Below, piece after piece: positions 20,296-32,270 of a stretch of DNA of 64,000 nt; positions within the stretch are counted from its first letter, which is position 1; the number at the start of each line of letters is the position of its first letter. The position numbers and the translations under genes were made by a program. The notes under the pieces were generated by a model that had not been told where the DNA came from, ran no database searches, and worked only from the letters and a program-made list of their open reading frames with translations. Source of the DNA: Polynucleobacter sp. GWA2_45_21 (GTDB lineage Bacteria > Pseudomonadota > Gammaproteobacteria > Burkholderiales > Burkholderiaceae); NCBI RefSeq assembly GCF_001830325.1, contig NZ_MHZG01000001.1, positions 1 through 64,000 on the forward strand, in the 5' to 3' direction.

Positions 20296-21462
20296 TTAAG
20301 CAGACAACTCACGCATTACTTTGATCAAATCCGCTTTGCCCTCAAATCCAATACCAGGCAAATCAGGCATCGTGATGTAACTGTTTTCCACCTTCACGCC
20401 ATCAGGGAAACCGCCAAACGGTTGGAATAAGTCGGGATAGCTCTCATTACCGCCCAAGCCCAAACCAGCAGCGATGTTCAATGACATTTGATGACCGCCA
20501 TGTGGAATGCAACGCTTAGCTGACCAGCCATGCTCTTTAAGCATCTCTAGCGTACGCAGATATTCAACCAAGCCATAGCTCAATGCACAGTCAAACTGAA
20601 GGTAGTCGCGGTCTGGGCGCATACCACCGTAACGAATGAGGTTGCGAGCATCTTGCATGGAGAACAAGTCTTCACCAGTTGCCATTGGGTTCTTGTAGTA
20701 GCTGCGTAGTGATGCTTGGAGCTCGTAATCCAAGGGATCTCCTGGCTCTTCGTACCAGAACAAGTCGTATTGCGACAATGCTTTTGCGTACTCAATCGCA
20801 GTATCACGATCAAAACGACCATTAGCATCTACGCACAACTTCTGACCATCGCCCAATACACTCAAGATTGAGTCAATGCGACGCAAGTCTTCATCTAATG
20901 ATGCGCCACCAATCTTTTTCTTAACCACTGTGTAACCACGATCAATATAGCTACGCATTTCATCTTTTAGCTTCCCATGGTCTTGACCTGGATAGTAGTA
21001 ACCACCAGCAGCGTATACAAAGATCTTACGATCTGGTTTTCCATCTCCATAACGGTCAGATAACAATTGGAACAATGGCTTGCCTTCAATCTTGGCAACT
21101 GCATCCCAAATAGCCATATCAATAGTTCCCATAGCTACAGAACGCTCGCCGTGACCGCCTGGCTTTTCGTTGGTAAACATCGTCGCCCAAATCTTGTGTG
21201 GGTCAAGATTCTTACCAGTGCTATCAAGTAAAGACTCAGGATCAGCTTCCATGATGCGGGGAATAAAGCGCTCACGCATCAAAGTACCCTGACCATAACG
21301 GCCATTTGAGTTAAAGCCATAACCCACTACTGGTTTGCCATCACGGATCACATCGGTCATCACAGCCACAAGACTCAAAGTCATCTTGCTAAAGTCAATG
21401 TAAGCATTTCGGATAGGCGAACTAATTGGCAGTGTTATTTCTCTAATTTCGGTGATTCTCAT
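20296..21462 (-). CDS. tarD: D(-)-tartrate dehydratase-like enolase-superfamily protein
   Basis: Members of this group dehydrate D-tartrate to oxaloacetate. The 388-aa protein has the mandelate-racemase-type fold: capping domain at both ends and a barrel with the lysine motif VVKKKIGGA, metal ligands in VDANGRFD, WYEEPGDP and MATGEDLF, and the catalytic histidine in CIPHGGHQMSLN. From memory it resembles Bradyrhizobium TarD along its whole length. ATG at 21462 is chosen because GGAGAAGAC lies directly upstream; the frame extends upstream to 21486. The LysR gene is divergent and probably controls it. Confidence 0.85.
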   Translation of the reverse strand: MRITEIREITLPISSPIRNAYIDFSKMTLSLVAVMTDVIRDGKPVVGYGFNSNGRYGQGTLMRERFIPRIMEADPESLLDSTGKNLDPHKIWATMFTNEKPGGHGERSVAMGTIDMAIWDAVAKIEGKPLFQLLSDRYGDGKPDRKIFVYAAGGYYYPGQDHGKLKDEMRSYIDRGYTVVKKKIGGASLDEDLRRIDSILSVLGDGQKLCVDANGRFDRDTAIEYAKALSQYDLFWYEEPGDPLDYELQASLRSYYKNPMATGEDLFSMQDARNLIRYGGMRPDRDYLQFDCALSYGLVEYLRTLEMLKEHGWSAKRCIPHGGHQMSLNIAAGLGLGGNESYPDLFQPFGGFPDGVKVENSYITMPDLPGIGFEGKADLIKVMRELSA

Positions 21463-21545
21463 GTCTTCTCCAGTAGTTATGAACAACGATGGAAGAATCT
21501 TAGGGCCAACTATTTTCTAGCGCCAATGCTGTTTTTCTCGTATCC

Positions 21546-21562
21546 TATGCTTTGAAAGCATA
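21546..21562. promoter_or_regulatory. perfect palindrome before the LysR gene
   Basis: TATGCTTT-G-AAAGCATA is a perfect inverted repeat with 8-nt arms, matching the T-N11-A form of LysR operators. It ends only 3 nt before the LysR start codon and lies 84 nt upstream of the divergent dehydratase start, a placement suited to control of both genes. Confidence 0.65.
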
Positions 21563-21565
21563 ACT

Positions 21566-22489
21566 ATGAAGACAATGAACTTTACGTGGCTAGAGGACTT
21601 CCTAGCCCTAGCCAGCAGCGGTAACTTCTCACGGGCAGCTGAAGAGCGGCACATGACGCAGCCCGCCTTTAGTAGGCGGATACGGGCTTTGGAAGAATGG
21701 ATCGGGGCAGATTTGTTTAATCGCTCTACTCAGCCAGCGACGCTGACCGATACGGGCACTTGGTTTGAGTCCGTTGCCAAAGACATGATAACTAGAGCAG
21801 CAAGAATACCGGGTGAAGCTAGAGCCTTTAATGAGGCGAATTCAAATGCCTTGCGTATTGCCTCGACACACGCGCTGTCATTTACATTCATGCCTAGCTG
21901 GTTAAGAGGTCTTGAATCAAAGATCACTATTGGGCAGGTTCAATTAGTTTCGGATGTAATGCAGCGATGTGAAGCTCTATTGCTTGAGAGCCAAGTTCAG
22001 TTTCTACTAACCCATTCAAATTCTAATGTTGAGGGCGAGCTTGATAAAGAAAAGTACCCATTTGCAGTCGTTGGCAAAGACACGTTGATTCCTGTCTCAG
22101 CACCAAATAAGGCTGGTAATCCCCAGTTCACTTTAGATAAAGCTACGGCTAAGAACCCAATTATGTTGTTGAGCTACAGCCAAGAGTCTGGCATCGGAAG
22201 AATTGTTAATGAGATGCATAACAAGCTCACAGACTCACTACCAACCCAGAACATATTTACCGCCCATCTAGCTTCTGTTCTGCGAACAATGGCCTTAGAC
22301 GCACGTGGTATTGCATGGCTTCCAGAGACATTGATTGCTGAAGATATTGCAAACGGCAAGCTGGTTGAAGCAGCGCCGCATAACTGGTGCATTGAGATGG
22401 AGATAAGACTCTATCGCGACAAGGCGACCATTAGCAAGGCAGGCGAGGCATTTTGGGAAGCAATCAAACCCACTAAACAAAGCAAATAG
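21566..22489 (+). CDS. LysR-family transcriptional regulator
   Basis: The 307-aa protein has an N-terminal winged helix-turn-helix (residues about 5-65: FLALASSGNFSRAAEERHMTQPAFSRRIRALEEWIGADLF) and a C-terminal periplasmic-binding-like effector domain. It is divergently transcribed from the tartrate dehydratase/Bug gene pair with a palindrome in the shared region, so it is the likely local regulator. The effector may be tartrate or a related acid; this is inferred only from neighbours. Confidence 0.92.
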   Translation: MKTMNFTWLEDFLALASSGNFSRAAEERHMTQPAFSRRIRALEEWIGADLFNRSTQPATLTDTGTWFESVAKDMITRAARIPGEARAFNEANSNALRIASTHALSFTFMPSWLRGLESKITIGQVQLVSDVMQRCEALLLESQVQFLLTHSNSNVEGELDKEKYPFAVVGKDTLIPVSAPNKAGNPQFTLDKATAKNPIMLLSYSQESGIGRIVNEMHNKLTDSLPTQNIFTAHLASVLRTMALDARGIAWLPETLIAEDIANGKLVEAAPHNWCIEMEIRLYRDKATISKAGEAFWEAIKPTKQSK

Positions 22490-22502
22490 CCAAGCTACTA
22501 GA

Positions 22503-22527
22503 GGCTGCTCATGGCCGAAAGCAGCCA
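22503..22527. repeat. intergenic hairpin containing dispersed repeat, copy 2
   Basis: GGCTGCT and AGCAGCC pair around a 10-nt loop between the convergent LysR and ligA genes. The right half contains the 15-bp word also found at 58-72. It may act as a bidirectional transcription stop, although no T-run follows. Confidence 0.5.
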
Positions 22528-22544
22528 TTAAGATTGACGGGTAT

Positions 22545-24569
<2,025 letters not shown>

Positions 24570-25640
24570 TTAGCTAAAGAGTCTGCCAGCGGTAGAAGAG
24601 CCAGCTGGAACGCCACCCTTCTCAAGATTGGCATACAAAATATCAAGATGCTGGCGAATACTGATCACTGCAGCTTCAGTCAGATTAATGCCGTTGTCAT
24701 CTACCAAGCGACCGTGGGCAGCCTGGGCAATCTCAATACCTTCACCCAACATACGCTCAAAAGCACGCTCATCATGGGATACCAAAGGTACTTCCAGCAA
24801 TAGAGTTACTTGTTTGACCGGTGCATTAGGATCAATTTCTGCACTAGTAAAGATAAGTGTGCCATTACTAAAGAACTCATAAGCACGACCATTTCGAGAA
24901 AGTCTAAAGCCACGCTTGCGCATCAAGGCATCAAAGTTGGCGCCAGGCGTTGGTTCATCGAACAATACATTGATACTCAATTGAATATCACTCTCAGCAG
25001 CCATAGCATCAAGCTCTTTTGCGCTCTCAAGCATAGTGTTCACACTCGGCATATCAATCTGGGAACCCAAGGTTTCTGCAAGCGCTTGAGCGCGTGAACA
25101 GAAATCAGATAACTCCAAAACGCCAATTGGGCCTCGACGATTTGCTAACTGAATTGCTAATTGCAACTCAGAATAAGACGCTTCTGGGCGTAAAGCTTCC
25201 CAATCTTCAGCGGCATCGACATCTGCATTTAAGCCTTCGCACATCCAACGAGCTGTTGAGCTAGATGGCTCATCAGTCCATGACTTCATTTCATCAAGAA
25301 TTTCAGCACCGCTAATACCCTCGTCGAAACGCAGAGTGATAACGCAATCGATCCGAGGATCAATTGAAAAAGTTTCTGGGGCGGATACAACTGGGAGGTT
25401 TATCTCACCAAAAGAAGGTTCGGAACGCTCTCCAGCCTCAGCAAAGCCCTGGCCAAAAGAAGGCTCTTTGGCAAAACGATCATCAGCAGAGTATTCGCCA
25501 GCTGCTTTTGCCTTACGGCGTGCGCGAGCGTACTTAAGATTAAGAATGGCTACTGCTATGAGAATCAGTAGGCCAATAACAGCTAAAGCGAGCTGCAAGT
25601 CAGACAAACCTAACATTGTCATGAATTGCTCTAGATCCAC
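24570..25640 (-). CDS. zipA: cell division protein ZipA-like
   Basis: ZipA anchors FtsZ polymers to the membrane. The 356-aa protein has one N-terminal transmembrane helix (about residues 15-32, LALAVIGLLILIAVAIL), a basic then acidic linker, and a C-terminal ZipA_C-type FtsZ-binding domain (roughly residues 215-350). The zipA-ligA adjacency downstream of smc is conserved in beta- and gammaproteobacteria. A GTG start at 25640 abuts the smc stop; an internal ATG at codon 8 (25619) is also possible. Confidence 0.82.
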   Translation of the reverse strand: MDLEQFMTMLGLSDLQLALAVIGLLILIAVAILNLKYARARRKAKAAGEYSADDRFAKEPSFGQGFAEAGERSEPSFGEINLPVVSAPETFSIDPRIDCVITLRFDEGISGAEILDEMKSWTDEPSSSTARWMCEGLNADVDAAEDWEALRPEASYSELQLAIQLANRRGPIGVLELSDFCSRAQALAETLGSQIDMPSVNTMLESAKELDAMAAESDIQLSINVLFDEPTPGANFDALMRKRGFRLSRNGRAYEFFSNGTLIFTSAEIDPNAPVKQVTLLLEVPLVSHDERAFERMLGEGIEIAQAAHGRLVDDNGINLTEAAVISIRQHLDILYANLEKGGVPAGSSTAGRLFS

Positions 25641-28600
25641 TTAAGCTGCCTCCACCATAGATACCGCAGAAGAAATATCCACCGCCACAATACGAGATAC
25701 ACCCTGCTCTTGCATGGTGACACCAATCAACTGATGCGCAATTTCCATAGTGATCTTGTTATGTGAGATGAACACAAATTGAGTCTTATTAGACATTTTG
25801 GCAACCATCTGCGCATAACGCAAGGTATTCGCATCATCCAAAGGTGCATCAACCTCATCGAGCAAACAGAACGGTGCAGGATTGAGGAGGAATAAGGAGA
25901 AGACTAAGGCAATCGCGGTCAAGGCCTTTTCACCACCAGAAAGTAAGTAGATAGAGCTATTCTTCTTGCCTGGAGGTTGAGCCATCACTTGCACGCCAGC
26001 GTCGAGAATCTCTTCACCTGTCATTACCAACTCAGCATGACCACCACCGAATAACTCAGGGAATAGTTTTCCGAAATGGGTATTGACCTGATCAAAGGTG
26101 CCCTGCAAGAGATCACGGGTTTCCGCATCGATCTTGGCAATCGCATCCGTCAAAGTCTGCATTGCTTCGTTCAAGTCAGCAGACTGCGCATCCAAGAACT
26201 GCTTGCGCTCACGTGAGCTAGATAACTCATCCAAGGCAGCCATATTGACTGGGCCCAAAGATTGAATCTCTGAGTTGAGGCGATTGACCTCGGTTTGTAA
26301 GGCACCCACTTTGAGATCAGGACTAAAGCTAGCTTCTAATGCAGTGAGGTCTGCTTCAGCATCTGACAGTAAGGTTGCAAACTGTTCAAAGTTCAAACGG
26401 GCAGCCTGTTCACGCAACTGTAAATCGACCACTTTGTCACGCATTGGCTGAAGGCTACGCTCAATCTGTAAACGCACTTCATCCGCTTCGCGCAATTGAT
26501 GCAATAACGCATCTTGTTCTGTACGTGCATTTGCTAATGCGGCTTCGCGAGCACTGCGAGCCAATAGGAGGCCCTGTAATTTATCTTGCGCCTCTTCATC
26601 ACTTAGTGTTTCAAGCTCTTGCTCTGAAGTGGCCTGCTTATCCTGAATCTCCATAATCTGCACGCGCGCAGTACTTTGATCACGTTGCAAATCTGCAATA
26701 CGCTGCTGCAAGGAACGGGTAGCAAATGCCGCCTCTTGAGCTGACATCTCGGATGAGCGCAAAGCTTCACGTAGACGATCACGCTCTTGAGTAGCTAACT
26801 CGAGTTTTTCTTGGGCAATAGCCAGGTTTTCTTGCAAGCCTTGCTTAGATTCCTCTGACTGAGCAAGCTCTTCAGCCGATTGCTCTTGAGTCTGAATTAA
26901 TTGCTCCATTTGTTGGCGCAACTCACTTAACTCACCCTGAATTTGTTCAGCGCGTTGGCTGTACTTTTCTTCAGCTTGAGTTAACTGCATTCTTTCTACT
27001 TCAAAGCCGTGCACTTCTTGTACGGCTTGCTCAGCAGCAATGCGGGTTTGCTCAGCAGCTTGGTGTGCAGCCTGATAGTTGGCAACACATTGATCCAACT
27101 CACCTTGCAATTCACTTTGAATTAACTTCTGTGCGCGTAATTGCTTCTCGAGACCTTCCATCTCTTGAGCACGCGCCAACATACCAGCCTGCTCGGAGTC
27201 GGCTGCATACAACTGCACGCCCACACGACTGACCAAATGACCTTGTTGGGTAACAAAAGCACCGCCAGCAGGTAACTTCTCGCGACGATGCAGAGCATCT
27301 TCCAAGCTATTGGCAATATAGATGTTATCTAACCACTCTTGCAATACAGCGGCAACACCTGGCGCACCTGCGCTCTGAACACGAGTCAACAAAGGTGTGA
27401 AATCCGCTGGCACATTAGTATGCGCAGGAGAAATATCTTCTGTTAACAAAATTGCTAAACGGCTGGGAGGGGCATCATTTGCTAGAGCCAAAGTTTCTTG
27501 AACGCTCTTCGCTGTAACGGCAGCCAAGCGCTCACGCAATACAGACTCTAGGGCAGCTTCCCAACCACTCTCTACTTTGAGCTCTTGCCACAAACGCTTG
27601 CTCTCTTTTAAGCCTTTGCTCTCAAGCCATGGGCCGATTTTGCCTTGGGCTTGAACGCTGGCTTGCAATGCAGTTAATGCAGTGAGCTTTGCTTCGGTTT
27701 GAGCCAACTCTTGGTTAGCCGACTGAATTTGTTGTTGCGCAGTGTTGCGAGCCTCATCCGCAGCTGGAACGCGTTGTTGCGCTTCGCCTGCTTTTTGTCT
27801 TGCTTCGTCGACTTTGCGCTGTGCCATTGCATGGCGATCGATTGCCATTTGCAATGCTTCAGCATCAGGTCTGCGCATACCTGCAAGCTCAGCCTCAAGA
27901 CGGGTATCGCGCCCTTTGAGCTCTTCTACTTGAGTAGTAATAGCTTTAACACGCTCACCTAAACTCGCCAAGCGCTGATCAATCGTTGCTAAGTTCTCAC
28001 GGGCATCATTGAGTTCACGTGCATGAATTTGATAAGCCTCTTCGCGGGCCGGCATTTGCTCTTGCAAGCCAGATAAATCCGCTACTAATGTTTGCTCTTT
28101 TTCAGCAGCTAAGCTGAGCTCTTGCTCAGCAGTACGTTGTGCTTGGGCAGCATCTGTTTCTTGTACAGTCCAACGCTGCAGTTGGGCTTGTAAATCTTGA
28201 GATTGCTGTTGCAAACGCTGACGTGCTTCTTGCACGTAACGAATCTGTGACTCTACTTGACTGACATCAGCATTGGTTTGATACAAATCACCTTGCGCTT
28301 CAGAAACCTTATCTTGCAATGCGTATTGTTGTGTGCGCATCGTCTCAAGCTCAGTTTCAGCATGACGCATTTTTGCGGTCTGCTCTTCTAAGCCTACTTG
28401 AGTGTCACGAATACCATTGGCATGACGTTCTTGCTCTTTACCAGCCTCAGTCTGACGAACAAACCAGAGCAACTGTTGCTGCGACTTCATCTCTGTGGAC
28501 AGTTCAGCATGGCGCTCAGCAACAGTCGCCTGCTTCTCTAAGCGAGTTACCTGCTGATCGAGCTCGCGCAGAATGTCTTCTACGCGCACTAAGTTTTCTT

Positions 28601-29162
28601 TTGTGTCTTCTAGACGTGAAGCAGTCTCTTTGCGACGCTCTTTGTATTTTGAAACGCCGGCAGCTTCTTCCAAGAACACACGTAACTCTTCTGGCTTGGC
28701 TTCCAAGATGCGGTTGATGGTGCCCTGCCCAATGATGGCATAGCCTCTTGGACCCATACCCGTACCCAAGAAAATATCTTGAATATCTTTGCGACGAACA
28801 ACTTGATTGTTCACGTAATAGCTAGAATTACCATCTCGCGTCAGAACACGTTTAATACCCAATTCTGTAAAAGCACTCCACTGACCTTGAGCGCGCCCTT
28901 CTGAATTATCAAAAATGAGCTCCACACTGGCACGGCCAGATGGTTTACGTAAACCAGAACCATTAAAAATAACGTCCTGCATCGATTCGCCACGCAACTC
29001 ACTAGCGCGAGACTCACCCAAAACCCAACGAACAGCGTCAATAATGTTCGACTTTCCGCAGCCGTTAGGGCCCACAACACCGATCAATTGACCTGGCATT
29101 TCAAAGTGGGTTGGATCGACGAATGACTTAAAGCCGGAAAGTTTGATGGATTTCAGTTGCAC
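25641..29162 (-). CDS. smc: chromosome segregation protein SMC
   Basis: SMC forms the condensin ring that organises and segregates the chromosome. The 1173-aa protein has the N-terminal Walker A GPNGCGKSNIIDAVRW, two very long coiled coils rich in Gln, Glu and Ala, a hinge around residues 510-650, and a C-terminal ABC signature LLSGGEKAL with Walker B PFCLLDEVDAPLD. The start is GTG at 29162 with no obvious ribosome binding site. The coiled-coil composition accounts for many spurious open frames on the opposite strand. Confidence 0.97.
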   Translation of the reverse strand: MQLKSIKLSGFKSFVDPTHFEMPGQLIGVVGPNGCGKSNIIDAVRWVLGESRASELRGESMQDVIFNGSGLRKPSGRASVELIFDNSEGRAQGQWSAFTELGIKRVLTRDGNSSYYVNNQVVRRKDIQDIFLGTGMGPRGYAIIGQGTINRILEAKPEELRVFLEEAAGVSKYKERRKETASRLEDTKENLVRVEDILRELDQQVTRLEKQATVAERHAELSTEMKSQQQLLWFVRQTEAGKEQERHANGIRDTQVGLEEQTAKMRHAETELETMRTQQYALQDKVSEAQGDLYQTNADVSQVESQIRYVQEARQRLQQQSQDLQAQLQRWTVQETDAAQAQRTAEQELSLAAEKEQTLVADLSGLQEQMPAREEAYQIHARELNDARENLATIDQRLASLGERVKAITTQVEELKGRDTRLEAELAGMRRPDAEALQMAIDRHAMAQRKVDEARQKAGEAQQRVPAADEARNTAQQQIQSANQELAQTEAKLTALTALQASVQAQGKIGPWLESKGLKESKRLWQELKVESGWEAALESVLRERLAAVTAKSVQETLALANDAPPSRLAILLTEDISPAHTNVPADFTPLLTRVQSAGAPGVAAVLQEWLDNIYIANSLEDALHRREKLPAGGAFVTQQGHLVSRVGVQLYAADSEQAGMLARAQEMEGLEKQLRAQKLIQSELQGELDQCVANYQAAHQAAEQTRIAAEQAVQEVHGFEVERMQLTQAEEKYSQRAEQIQGELSELRQQMEQLIQTQEQSAEELAQSEESKQGLQENLAIAQEKLELATQERDRLREALRSSEMSAQEAAFATRSLQQRIADLQRDQSTARVQIMEIQDKQATSEQELETLSDEEAQDKLQGLLLARSAREAALANARTEQDALLHQLREADEVRLQIERSLQPMRDKVVDLQLREQAARLNFEQFATLLSDAEADLTALEASFSPDLKVGALQTEVNRLNSEIQSLGPVNMAALDELSSSRERKQFLDAQSADLNEAMQTLTDAIAKIDAETRDLLQGTFDQVNTHFGKLFPELFGGGHAELVMTGEEILDAGVQVMAQPPGKKNSSIYLLSGGEKALTAIALVFSLFLLNPAPFCLLDEVDAPLDDANTLRYAQMVAKMSNKTQFVFISHNKITMEIAHQLIGVTMQEQGVSRIVAVDISSAVSMVEAA

Positions 29163-29273
29163 GGCGTACTTTGCAGGGAAAAAAGGGGTTCAAATAAGGG
29201 GGTAAAAATTATTACTAAAGTGGGAAGATGATAGCAAGCTTAGGGCTCCTCACACGGGTTTTTGCCCCACCGA

Positions 29274-29279
29274 TATAAT
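29274..29279 (+). promoter_or_regulatory. -10 element for dapD
   Basis: A perfect TATAAT lies 58 nt before dapD in the smc-dapD divergent region. No convincing -35 sits at 16-18 nt. A small GGGG-CAAAA-CCCC hairpin lies in the leader at about 29296-29308. Confidence 0.45.
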
Positions 29280-29336
29280 GATTAATCTACTTCCAGGGGC
29301 AAAACCCCTTAACAATCTGATAGTTAACCGAAAAGC

Positions 29337-30164
29337 ATGAGCCAATCACCACAAAGCATCATCGAACAAGCCTGGGAAAACCGCGCAAACCTCTCTCCTG
29401 AAGCCGTTTCCGGGGAAATCCGCAACGCCGTGAACGCTGTTCTCGAAGGCCTAAATACAGGCAGCATTCGTGTGGCTGAACGCCGTAGCGTCGGCAAATG
29501 GGAAGTAAACCAGTGGGTAAAGAAGGCAGTTTTGCTATCTTTCCGCCTGGAAGACAACAAACCCATGGGTGCTGGTGGCTATACCCAGTTCTACGACAAG
29601 GTGCCAAGCAAGTTTGAGCACTACACGGCAGAAGACTTCGCCAATGGCGGATTCCGCGTAGTTCCCCCTGCAATGGCTCGCCGCGGCTCATTTATTGGCA
29701 AAAACGCTGTTTTAATGCCTTCCTACGTCAATATTGGCGCTTATGTCGGTGAAGGCACCATGGTTGATACCTGGGCAACGGTAGGCTCATGCGCCCAAAT
29801 CGGTAAAAACGTTCACCTTTCTGGTGGCGTTGGCATTGGTGGTGTTTTAGAGCCAATCCAAGCTGGCCCAGTCATTATTGAAGATAACTGCTTTATCGGC
29901 GCCCGCTCTGAGGTCGTTGAAGGTGTCGTTATTGAAGAAAACGCCGTGCTTTCTATGGGTGTTTATATTGGTCAAAGCACCAAGATCTACGACCGCGAAA
30001 CTGGTGAAATTCATTATGGCCGTGTGCCAGCAGGCTCTGTTGTGGTCCCAGGCTCACTTCCATCAGCTTGCGGCAAGTACAGCCTGTACGCTGCGATCAT
30101 TGTGAAGAAGGTCGATGCCCAAACTAGAGCAAAGACCGCCATTAACGAACTCTTGCGTGATTAA
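29337..30164 (+). CDS. dapD: 2,3,4,5-tetrahydropyridine-2,6-dicarboxylate N-succinyltransferase
   Basis: DapD transfers succinyl from succinyl-CoA to tetrahydrodipicolinate in the succinylase branch of lysine and diaminopimelate synthesis. The 275-aa protein has an N-terminal helical domain, then the left-handed beta-helix (about residues 105-240) with [26 protein letters not shown], the substrate loop ARSEVVEG and the C-terminal tail. It is followed 9 bp later by dapE, the desuccinylase of the same pathway. Confidence 0.97.
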   Translation: MSQSPQSIIEQAWENRANLSPEAVSGEIRNAVNAVLEGLNTGSIRVAERRSVGKWEVNQWVKKAVLLSFRLEDNKPMGAGGYTQFYDKVPSKFEHYTAEDFANGGFRVVPPAMARRGSFIGKNAVLMPSYVNIGAYVGEGTMVDTWATVGSCAQIGKNVHLSGGVGIGGVLEPIQAGPVIIEDNCFIGARSEVVEGVVIEENAVLSMGVYIGQSTKIYDRETGEIHYGRVPAGSVVVPGSLPSACGKYSLYAAIIVKKVDAQTRAKTAINELLRD

Positions 30165-30173
30165 GTTAGATCT

Positions 30174-31325
30174 ATGAGCGCTACCCTCGAGTTAACTGAA
30201 GCCCTCATCTCCTGCCGCTCGGTCACTCCAGCGGACGGTGGCTGTCAGGAGCTCATTGCCCATCGGCTTCAAGCAATTGGTTTTCATACAGAAAGCGTTA
30301 TCAGTGGTCCCGAGAATTTCCAGGTCACTAATCTTTGGGCAATCAAAAAAGGTACATCAGGCGATCAAGGTGAAGTCTTAATGTTTGCTGGCCACACTGA
30401 TGTGGTGCCTACTGGCCCATTGGAAAAGTGGACTAATGATCCATTTACCCCAACCATTCGAGATGGCATGCTCTACGGTCGTGGCGCTGCGGACATGAAG
30501 ACCTCGTTAGCTGCCTTTGTGGTCGCCACAGAAGAATTTGTCATTACCCACCCCAATCACAAAGGCTCGATTGCCTTTTTAATTACCAGTGATGAAGAAG
30601 GTCCAGCGAACGATGGCACCGTCATCATGTGTGAGCGCTTGCAAAAGCATGGTCAGCGTTTAGATTACTGCGTGATTGGTGAACCAACTTCTGTTGATCA
30701 ACTAGGCGACATGATTAAAAATGGTCGTCGAGGCTCACTCTCAGGCAAGCTTCGAATCAAGGGTATTCAGGCGCATATTGCCTACCCTCACCTTGGCAAA
30801 AATCCCATTCATATCTCCTCACCTGCGATTCAGGCACTAGTTGAGACTGAGTGGGACAAGGGTAATGAATATTTCCAGCCAACCAGCTTTCAGATTTCCA
30901 ATATTCATGCGGGCACTGGTGCGAACAACGTCATTCCAGGCGAGTTGGTAGTGGATTTCAACTTCCGCTTCTCCACTGAGAGCAAACCAGAAGAGTTGCG
31001 TAGCCGCCTAGAAGCAATTCTTAGCGCCGCTGGTCTTGAGTTTGAAGTTGATTGGGTCTTAGGCGGCAGTCCATTTATCACTGGTGATGGCGCCCTTGCT
31101 GGCGCTCTACGCAAAGCCATCAAATCCGAAACCAAAATCGATACTGAACTCTCTACCACTGGCGGCACGAGTGATGGCCGCTTCATTGCAAAGATTTGCA
31201 AAGAGGTTGTTGAGTTTGGCCCGATTAATGCGACGAGCCACAAAATTGATGAGTGTGTGAATGTGGATGATGTTGTGCCACTCAAAAATATCTTCCGCAA
31301 GACTCTCGAGCAACTCGTTGCTTAA
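30174..31325 (+). CDS. dapE: succinyl-diaminopimelate desuccinylase
   Basis: DapE hydrolyses N-succinyl-L,L-diaminopimelate, providing diaminopimelate for peptidoglycan and lysine. The 383-aa M20 dizinc enzyme has [12 protein letters not shown] (His74, Asp76), [10 protein letters not shown], the catalytic Glu pair in TSDEEGPA, and the C-terminal metal histidine in [10 protein letters not shown] lid/dimerisation domain occupies roughly residues 185-295. Same transcription unit as dapD. Confidence 0.97.
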   Translation: MSATLELTEALISCRSVTPADGGCQELIAHRLQAIGFHTESVISGPENFQVTNLWAIKKGTSGDQGEVLMFAGHTDVVPTGPLEKWTNDPFTPTIRDGMLYGRGAADMKTSLAAFVVATEEFVITHPNHKGSIAFLITSDEEGPANDGTVIMCERLQKHGQRLDYCVIGEPTSVDQLGDMIKNGRRGSLSGKLRIKGIQAHIAYPHLGKNPIHISSPAIQALVETEWDKGNEYFQPTSFQISNIHAGTGANNVIPGELVVDFNFRFSTESKPEELRSRLEAILSAAGLEFEVDWVLGGSPFITGDGALAGALRKAIKSETKIDTELSTTGGTSDGRFIAKICKEVVEFGPINATSHKIDECVNVDDVVPLKNIFRKTLEQLVA

Positions 31326-31361
31326 ACATATTCAGCTAATTACTTCCGACATCAATTCCTA

Positions 31362-32258
31362 ATGGATCCTGCGCCCCAGCAATCTCTATCTCTTGATCAA
31401 TGCATTGATCAAATTGCACAACGACTAGAAGCGGCAGATTTACATTACGGTCATGGCGCCATCGATGCGCAAAGTGAAGCTCTGTGGATTGTCAGCAAAC
31501 AACTAGATCTCAGCCCTGCTGATGCACTCGATCACTTAGAGCAGATCATGACTGCCGAGCAAATTGCTAGCGGTTTTGAGGTTGCACAAACTCGCATCTC
31601 TACACGCAAGCCCTTGGCGTATATCTTGGGTGAGGCCTGGTTGATGGGTGTGCCATTTTTCTCTAGCGAGCAGAGCATTGTTCCCCGCTCATGGATTGCA
31701 GAACTTATCGTAGATGGCTCACTAGAGCCTTGGTTGCCTGCCGATGGCAAAGCGCTCGATCTTTGCACTGGCAATGGCTCTCTAGCGATTTTGCTGGCTT
31801 TATCCTGCCCAGATATTCATGTCAGTGCTTGTGACATTAGCTTGCCTGCATTAGCAGTGGCATCTCGCAACCTGGATCGCCATGGTCTCACCTCTCAAGT
31901 AGAACTTTTTGAAGGTGATCTCTGGGATGCGCTACCAGAGCCCCACGAAGATAATCTTTTTGACCTGATCATTTGCAACCCGCCTTACGTCAACGCCAAT
32001 TCCATGAACGCCCTACCCGCTGAATATCATGCAGAGCCTGCCCTCGCATTAGCAGGCGGTGATGACGGCATGGATCTCATTCGCAAGATTATTGCTGGTG
32101 CTCCCGACTACTTATCTGAGCGTGGTGCCATTCTGATTGAGATTGGCAATGAGTATGAGCACTTTAAAAAGGCATTCCCACAGATCCCTGTCATTTGGAT
32201 GGAAGTGTCTGCAGGCGATGAGCAAGTCCTACTCATTCAAGCGGAAGACTTGCGTTAA
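31362..32258 (+). CDS. prmB: 50S ribosomal protein L3 N5-glutamine methyltransferase
   Basis: PrmB methylates a glutamine of ribosomal protein L3. The 298-aa SAM-dependent enzyme has an N-terminal helical domain, the PrmB-specific block AYILGEAWLMGVPFFSSEQSIVPRSWIAELI, SAM motif I ALDLCTGNGSLAI and the catalytic NPPY (IICNPPYVN). The EAW and VPR residues point to PrmB rather than PrmC. It is convergent with radA across 12 bp with no terminator between them. Confidence 0.93.
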   Translation: MDPAPQQSLSLDQCIDQIAQRLEAADLHYGHGAIDAQSEALWIVSKQLDLSPADALDHLEQIMTAEQIASGFEVAQTRISTRKPLAYILGEAWLMGVPFFSSEQSIVPRSWIAELIVDGSLEPWLPADGKALDLCTGNGSLAILLALSCPDIHVSACDISLPALAVASRNLDRHGLTSQVELFEGDLWDALPEPHEDNLFDLIICNPPYVNANSMNALPAEYHAEPALALAGGDDGMDLIRKIIAGAPDYLSERGAILIEIGNEYEHFKKAFPQIPVIWMEVSAGDEQVLLIQAEDLR

Positions 32259-32270
32259 CTTATTGATGTC

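Noticed and set aside
28319-28717. 132-codon open frame antisense to smc
   Set aside because: Gln/Ala/Glu-rich coiled-coil coding sequence produces stop-poor antisense frames; no start signals or recognisable motifs.
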